Of a stretch of DNA of 9,249 nt, positions 4,954 through 9,249 are shown in pieces. Source of the DNA: Candidatus Poseidoniaceae archaeon (GTDB taxonomy: Archaea; Thermoplasmatota; Poseidoniia; Poseidoniales; Poseidoniaceae). A program made the position numbers and the translations under genes. The stretch lies in NCBI GenBank assembly GCA_022452125.1, contig JAKURJ010000067.1:1-9249 (forward strand), read 5' to 3'. The first letter of the stretch is position 1. Each line of letters begins with the position of its first letter. The notes below the pieces were generated by a model that worked only from the letters and a program-made list of their open reading frames with translations, searched no databases and was not told where the DNA came from.

Positions 4954-6516
4954 TCAATCTCCTCTGGCAGAAATTACCTGATCCACTCTCAAAAGACTGC
5001 AGGCTGACTCGCAGGCTGCCGAAATTGCGTGTTCGATAGTGTAGGTTGGTAGCCATACAGAAGAAATGGCGCCTGGCTTACCAGATTGTGTAATTCCACT
5101 ATCTGTCTTACCTGCTCTATGTAGTGAACGTAATTCCAGTAATGAATCGATTTTGTCTTCACCAGCATTTGCTGAAAGTGCGGCTGGGATTCCTTCCAAT
5201 GCTCTTGCAAAGGCCTCCATAGACAGTCTTTCTCTACCGGGACAATTCTCAGCTGCTTCTCTTACTTTCAGCGAAGCGGCCATGTGCAGACTCCCTCCTC
5301 CAAGAATCACCAAACCCTCTTCTTTTGCTAAACAAGTAGAGCGAAGTGCATCGTAAAGACCTCGTATTGTTTCTTCTGCAGCGACACCATCTGTGCCTCC
5401 TACGAGTATGGTCACAATACCAGCGTGTGTACCAACTTTGAGAATGATTCTCTCTTTGACGCCTTCAGCACCTTCCAGTCTTTGATGCTCAAGAGATTCT
5501 ATCTCACCTAGGGAAGAGGCTAGGTCATCAAGGTGGTCACATAATTTGGCGTCACATGCTTGTGCAATGTCTTCAGCCATCGGCCTCTCAAGCCCGCCCA
5601 GTGCAAATATTCCGGAGTCAGCAAGTGAATGTAATACCCTAGAATCAATGCCTTCTGCAGAGAAAATAATGTTGGCGCCACTGGATTTAGCTTTCTCGAT
5701 TACCTTCTCAATCTGATCATGCTCAGCATCAATAAATCGCTCATATTGTTCAGGAGTGCTAATTTCAATTTCAGCAGCAACCGTGGATTGTTCCAGTTCT
5801 AGTGGGCAGGACAAAACTGCGATTTTTGCATTGCTTAATTTGCGAGGCATTCGCTCTAAAGCGAGTCTCTTTTCCAAAATGATTCCTGGAATTAGAGTAG
5901 ATGTTGCAGGTGTTCCTTCGCCTGCCTTTGCCATTCTGACTCTCTCATAGTCACTGTCTGGAATCATCTCAACTGCTTGTGCGATCAGTTTTGACAGATG
6001 GTCAAGCGCTCCTTCGGTTGAACGCCCGACTAGAGCGGTTCTTGCTACCTGTTCGAGATTGTTTCCAAGAGGTTTAGACCTAGAATCTAATTCATCTAGG
6101 GTTTGTGATAATGCCATTTCATACCCTTTTACGAGAATCAGAGGATGCAAGCCTCTCTCCAATAACCTGCCGGCTTCACTCATCAATTCACTAGCGAGTA
6201 AAATGCAGCTTGTTACGCCATCGCCACACGCATTCTCTTGACTTTCTGCAAGGCTGACGAACGCCTTGGCTGCTGGGTGCTTGACCAATAATTCGGCAAC
6301 AATTTTTGCACCATCGTTTGTAACTGCTGCTTCGCCATTAGTTTTGTAGAGCATTTTGTCCAAACCATTTGGCCCAAAAGTACCCCTGAGAACATTGCCA
6401 AAAGCAATTGCTGCGCCGACTAATTTCTGGGTAACTCCGATGCCACTGGTAACAGAGGTTGAGGAATTGGTTATCCTCACAGGAGCGGTTCCTGTGCCAT
6501 CAGGAGACTGTGCCAT
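4954..6516 (-). CDS. Divergent thermosome (group II chaperonin) subunit
   Basis: An ATP-driven protein-folding subunit that forms double rings in the cytosol. The 520 residues follow the group II order: equatorial segment with RGTFGPNGLDKML (44-56) and TNDGA (66-70), intermediate and apical domains (apical start GIILEKR, 211-217, and KIAVLSCPLELE, 231-242), then VTILVGGTD (368-376), the return to the equatorial domain at GGGS (406-409) and NAGEDKID (450-457), and LLRVDQVI at the end. The ATP-site Asp99 and Asp454 are kept. However, GDGTT is changed to GDGVTS (98-103), GGGAxE becomes GGGSLH, the Arg usually before GGT is absent, and the GGM-rich tail is missing. It is therefore probably a specialised paralogue. 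Start: ATG 6516, with a weak GGTG upstream. It sits 80 bases after the KH-ATPase gene. Confidence 0.93.
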   Translation of the reverse strand: MAQSPDGTGTAPVRITNSSTSVTSGIGVTQKLVGAAIAFGNVLRGTFGPNGLDKMLYKTNGEAAVTNDGAKIVAELLVKHPAAKAFVSLAESQENACGDGVTSCILLASELMSEAGRLLERGLHPLILVKGYEMALSQTLDELDSRSKPLGNNLEQVARTALVGRSTEGALDHLSKLIAQAVEMIPDSDYERVRMAKAGEGTPATSTLIPGIILEKRLALERMPRKLSNAKIAVLSCPLELEQSTVAAEIEISTPEQYERFIDAEHDQIEKVIEKAKSSGANIIFSAEGIDSRVLHSLADSGIFALGGLERPMAEDIAQACDAKLCDHLDDLASSLGEIESLEHQRLEGAEGVKERIILKVGTHAGIVTILVGGTDGVAAEETIRGLYDALRSTCLAKEEGLVILGGGSLHMAASLKVREAAENCPGRERLSMEAFARALEGIPAALSANAGEDKIDSLLELRSLHRAGKTDSGITQSGKPGAISSVWLPTYTIEHAISAACESACSLLRVDQVISARGD

Positions 6517-6596
6517 GAATACACCGGGAATGTCGCGCCTTCATCAATCCATCTTCTGCAAAATTGATGGAAAATCGTGGCGATTGCGAATTTTGG

Positions 6597-7946
6597 CTAT
6601 CGTTTTCGCTTTTTCGACTTTCGGCCGCGCTTGGAATACTCCCAGGCTTTGGACTCCCTGGCTCTGCGCTCTAGTGTTTCATAGTGGTCCTCAACAGGAA
6701 CATGGACATCGTCTGGCATTTCAGCAAATGATGATACGGATAATTTCATTCCGCCCAGTTCGTCTTGTAGGTCTCGGATATTTTCCCCGCCTTTTCCAAT
6801 CAATGTAGAAACCACGCCTTTAGGAGCGTAAATTTCTGCAGAATTGGTTCCTGTGATCTTTACGCCACAAGATACGCCTACCCAGTCTCTGATTTTCTTG
6901 ACTAGTTGGTCTCTAGCCAAAGCAGCAACCGGTGAAACTCCCTTGCTTGAAGAGACTCCATCAACCGGTACTACTGCTATTTCAGAACCGAAGGCGAACA
7001 TCTCATGAGTGATTTTTCCACTGGGGAATTCGACCACTTCAATCACAGGCCTTGCTAATTCTTCTTGCATTCCACTTGGCGGTTTTACCGTCATTCTAAG
7101 TTCCAATACTTGTTGAATCTGTCCAGATTCTACATGCAAAATAGTATCCAGTACTTGGCTGACTAATCCTAATTCGACTTTTCCAATTAGTCTCTGGATG
7201 GCTTCCAATGCTGAATTAGCGTGCGTTACTCCAAGAAGACCCACTCCTGCTAATCGAACATCTGCAAATATTTCGAAATCTCTAGCCCTGCGAACTTCGT
7301 CGAAGATAACGAAGTCGGGGCGAACGAGGAAAATAATTTCCGCTGTCTTTTCCAAATCTCCTTCTAATGGCGCATACTGAGTAATTCTATTTGCAAGTTG
7401 TAAATCCCTAGGAGCTTCCATTGTCTTGACCATTGCTCCAACGTCTTCATCCAAGTATTCTGCAATGGCTTGTGCCAATGTAGTCTTACCTGAACCGGGG
7501 CGGCCGCAAATGAATACACCGCGATGATGGTCTGAAAGTCTTGAGATTAATTTTGGATCGATCTCATAATCGCTAAGTGATAGCTTTGCTACTGGTCTTA
7601 CGATTGTAATCTCTCTTGCATCTGCAAACGGAGGCCAAGCACAAGATATTCTCAGGTCTCCTAGTTGTATTACTTGGCACCCTTTCCTATCGATTTCCAA
7701 GAAACAATCGGAGCGGTCTCGGTTATCTTCAACTAAAGTCAGGATTTCCTCTTGCAATGATTCAAGTCGTAAAGTGTCCCATCCCCCATCATCTGCTCCC
7801 TCAACATCAGCAAGGCGAAGGTTACCGATTCCACCAGCCTTTGTTCGAGGAGGGCAATCTGCTTTCAAGAACAAAGTATGGACATCATCCTCTAACAGAT
7901 TCTCAAGAATCTCGGGTAAATCGGGATGGCTGGAGAATGTTGCCAT
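6597..7946 (-). CDS. KH-domain ATPase of the archaeal PIN-ATPase-KH family, lacking the PIN domain
   Basis: A 449-residue relative of the archaeal PINc/VapC-type ATPases, whose motor resembles the PilT/VirB11 secretion ATPases. Seen here: LFLKADCPP (25-33), FLEIDRKG-QVIQLGDLRI (82-100), PPFADAREITIVRPVAKLSL (105-124), Walker A GRPGSGKTT (148-156), MEAPRDLQ (176-183), ITQYAPLEG (188-196), Walker B FVIFDEVR (212-219), THANS (241-245), MTVKPPSGM (285-293), a KH RNA-binding loop IGKGGENIRDLQ (383-394), and a very basic tail (439-449). Family members usually have an N-terminal PIN nuclease domain and about 600 residues. Here the protein begins right at the linker, and no PIN ORF lies upstream (the next gene is a membrane protein). 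RNA binding with ATP-driven action is likely; nuclease activity is not expected. The start at ATG 7946 has only an overly close AGGTG. Confidence 0.88.
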   Translation of the reverse strand: MATFSSHPDLPEILENLLEDDVHTLFLKADCPPRTKAGGIGNLRLADVEGADDGGWDTLRLESLQEEILTLVEDNRDRSDCFLEIDRKGCQVIQLGDLRISCAWPPFADAREITIVRPVAKLSLSDYEIDPKLISRLSDHHRGVFICGRPGSGKTTLAQAIAEYLDEDVGAMVKTMEAPRDLQLANRITQYAPLEGDLEKTAEIIFLVRPDFVIFDEVRRARDFEIFADVRLAGVGLLGVTHANSALEAIQRLIGKVELGLVSQVLDTILHVESGQIQQVLELRMTVKPPSGMQEELARPVIEVVEFPSGKITHEMFAFGSEIAVVPVDGVSSSKGVSPVAALARDQLVKKIRDWVGVSCGVKITGTNSAEIYAPKGVVSTLIGKGGENIRDLQDELGGMKLSVSSFAEMPDDVHVPVEDHYETLERRARESKAWEYSKRGRKSKKRKR

Positions 7947-7947
7947 G

Positions 7948-7957
7948 CACCTAGGTG
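7948..7957. repeat. Palindrome CACCTAGGTG next to the KH-ATPase start
   Basis: A perfect 10-base palindrome lies one base upstream of the ATG of the KH-ATPase, within the 39-base gap after the membrane-protein gene. On the minus strand it ends in AGGTG directly before CATG, too close for a normal Shine-Dalgarno. It could be a protein-binding site or part of an RNA hairpin at the start codon, or chance. Confidence 0.3.
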
Positions 7958-7985
7958 TGCGTGCGTAGTCCTTGACCCTTCGCTA

Positions 7986-8477
7986 TCAAACAGTAGCAGG
8001 TTCCAGTGAATAGTAAGTCCACCACAAGTAAGCGGTGGTCAGTCCGCAGATGACTATGCCTGGCCCTGCTGGCATGCCGATTGCTGTGCCTAATACGACC
8101 AAAATCCACGTACATACAATGAATGAAACAATCGAGATAATCCGTGCACGGTCAATACCTAACAATGCCTTGAGTTCGTCCCAACGGATAGCTCCCCAGA
8201 CTACGAAAAATCCGAGAATGTATACACTTGTGAAAATCATCGAGTAGAACATCGATTCTGTGACATAAAAATTGAATCCAATTGCACCCAGTGAAGTTGT
8301 CCACAACTTCTTCAGAGGGTCTGCATAATTAGTCAATAAATAGATGGCTGCACCAAAGCTCACCAACAGGAAGATTGGATTTGCAGCAGTGAATGAATCT
8401 ATCACACCAGATAGTTCTGGAAGCGGTTCTAAAACGAATAGCGGTTCGGAATCTTCGGGTGACGAACTACCGGCCAT
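7986..8477 (-). CDS. Four-span membrane protein of unknown function
   Basis: A 163-residue protein with an acidic, Ser/Pro-rich N-terminus (1-25) and hydrophobic segments at about 32-50, 78-97, 112-134 and 137-156, so it is an integral membrane protein with four likely spans. Between spans one and two is a loop with DPLKKLW and an aromatic stretch (FNFYVTESMFYSM). A charged loop RWDELKALLGIDRAR (98-112) separates spans two and three. No catalytic motif or known family is evident. The ATG at 8477 follows the oxidoreductase stop by 25 bases, with no clear Shine-Dalgarno. It is followed 39 bases on by the KH-ATPase gene. PilT/VirB11-like motors elsewhere work with membrane partners, but the position alone does not establish a link. 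Confidence 0.75.
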   Translation of the reverse strand: MAGSSSPEDSEPLFVLEPLPELSGVIDSFTAANPIFLLVSFGAAIYLLTNYADPLKKLWTTSLGAIGFNFYVTESMFYSMIFTSVYILGFFVVWGAIRWDELKALLGIDRARIISIVSFIVCTWILVVLGTAIGMPAGPGIVICGLTTAYLWWTYYSLEPATV

Positions 8478-8502
8478 GGCTGTGCGAGAGGCATCGGATT
8501 CT

Positions 8503-9249
8503 TCAATGTGGCCTTGAAATTGGCAATGCTTGAATCGCTCTCTCGGTCCATCTAACCCCTCTCAGGGCCGCCCCATAGTCAGGAGTTGGCGCCCATGCTT
8601 GTCCTGAATTGAATTTCTCAATACCTGAAATGAAATGCTGCAATTCCGATTCAAGAGGAGATGTTGTAGAATCGCAGAATATTTCGGTTTCATCGTTCCC
8701 TGAAATCAATGCAACTCTATCGTGAACATCCAAGTCAAATCTCAAACTAGCATTTGAGCCAACTAGCGTAACTGTTCTTCTTTCACGAGTTGTCTGCCAT
8801 CCTACATCGATTATTGCCTCGATGCCGTGAGGGAATTCAAGAGCTATGCGAGCCTCTATCTTATCCCCCTGGACATGCACAGCACTAGGTTCTGACTCAC
8901 TCATGAAGTGGCACATTAGATCGATTGCATGTACTCCTAATGCTTCAATCACATTTCCATTCTCAGGAGCATCTCGGGCGGTTCTACGTACGAACCTAAG
9001 CGATTCAATTCTGCCTAATTCTCCGCTGTTAATCATCTGATTTGCTAGAGTAACTGCAGGATGGAATCTCAACAGAAGACCTACCCCCAAAATCCTGCCA
9101 AACTCTCGAGCGTTTGCTAGAACTTGCGCGGCTTCCGATTCCGAACAGCCAAGCGGCTTCTCAACTAGCACATGATACCCTTTTGACAACAGTTCTCTCG
9201 CTTGAGAAGCATGAAGATTGGAAGGAGTTGCAATGATTACTAAATCGGC
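8503..9249 (-). CDS. Gfo/Idh/MocA-family oxidoreductase (5' end outside the window)
   Basis: The frame is open to the window edge, giving 248 residues of the C-terminal two-thirds or so. Numbering from the edge: the end of the Rossmann NAD(P) domain DLVIIATPSNLH (2-13), the cofactor/active-site Lys in VEKPL (29-33), the linker LLRFHPAV (59-66), and GVHAIDLMCH (105-114), the family's catalytic Asp-His region. The remainder is the alpha/beta domain that binds substrate and forms the dimer. Members oxidise or reduce sugars, inositols and related polyols with NAD(P). The substrate cannot be told from this sequence. A TTG at 9189 is not the true start because the upstream residues are clearly family-like. 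It is the first visible gene in the minus-strand run. Confidence 0.9.
   Translation of the reverse strand, partial: ADLVIIATPSNLHASQARELLSKGYHVLVEKPLGCSESEAAQVLANAREFGRILGVGLLLRFHPAVTLANQMINSGELGRIESLRFVRRTARDAPENGNVIEALGVHAIDLMCHFMSESEPSAVHVQGDKIEARIALEFPHGIEAIIDVGWQTTRERRTVTLVGSNASLRFDLDVHDRVALISGNDETEIFCDSTTSPLESELQHFISGIEKFNSGQAWAPTPDYGAALRGVRWTERAIQALPISRPH

Noticed and set aside
6356..6808. 150-codon plus-strand ORF across the chaperonin start and the KH-ATPase end
   Set aside because: It is antisense to two strongly supported genes, has no domain-like content and no ribosome binding site.
7616..7954. 112-codon plus-strand ORF
   Set aside because: Antisense to the N-terminal part of the KH-ATPase, which has clear family motifs there.
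9187..9189. TTG as the start of the oxidoreductase
   Set aside because: Upstream codons to the window edge encode a family-typical Rossmann segment (ATPSNLH), so the gene continues beyond the window.
1..9249. CRISPR array, transposon ends, integrase, tRNA or rRNA
   Set aside because: No regularly spaced repeats, transposase-like proteins, cloverleaf-forming segments or rRNA-like stretches were seen on either strand.

Overview
The window looks archaeal. It carries a group II (thermosome-type) chaperonin subunit, an archaeal-style ATPase with a C-terminal KH domain, and the start of a Lys/Gly-rich protein that resembles the N-terminus of ribosomal protein S25e. Some genes also have near-complete GAGGTGAT ribosome binding sites. 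These sit beside PurN and PurH of the kind common in bacteria. Base composition is moderate (mid-40s % GC, estimated by eye). My best guess is a Thermoplasmatota-like euryarchaeon such as marine Poseidoniia (Marine Group II); this is inference, since there is no rRNA or other marker to settle it.

Layout. Bases 1-273 (minus) hold the beginning of the S25e-like gene, preceded by a doubtful 61-codon ORF. Bases 298-2095 (plus) hold a tight four-gene cassette: a TerB-like protein with two internal repeats, an all-helical protein possibly of HEAT/AlkD type, a 69-residue helical protein, and a short divergent MobA-like nucleotidyltransferase. The first, second and fourth genes start with GTG or TTG, and two of the junctions fuse the upstream stop codon to the downstream Shine-Dalgarno sequence. 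Bases 2067-2705 (minus) encode PurN, convergent with and overlapping the MobA-like gene. Bases 2787-3293 (plus) encode a DUF454/YbaN-like membrane protein, divergent from purN across 81 bp that contain two ATGTACA repeats 19 bp apart.

Bases 3279-9249 are one minus-strand run. In transcription order it holds a Gfo/Idh/MocA oxidoreductase (5' end outside the window), a four-helix membrane protein, a KH-domain ATPase lacking the PIN domain its relatives carry, a divergent thermosome subunit, and purH. Gaps are 25-80 bp, so some or all may be co-transcribed.

Functionally, purN and purH encode two steps of de novo purine synthesis that use 10-formyl-tetrahydrofolate, but they are separated by the opposing DUF454 gene and so are unlikely to share a transcript. 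The most unusual material is the plus-strand TerB/helical/MobA-like cassette, the PIN-less ATPase, and the altered ATP-site motifs of the chaperonin. I saw no tRNA, rRNA, CRISPR array, insertion sequence or integrase. The window is gene-dense, with no gene-free stretch over 300 bases (provided the weak 61-codon ORF is not required; without it the gap at 71-297 is 227 bases).
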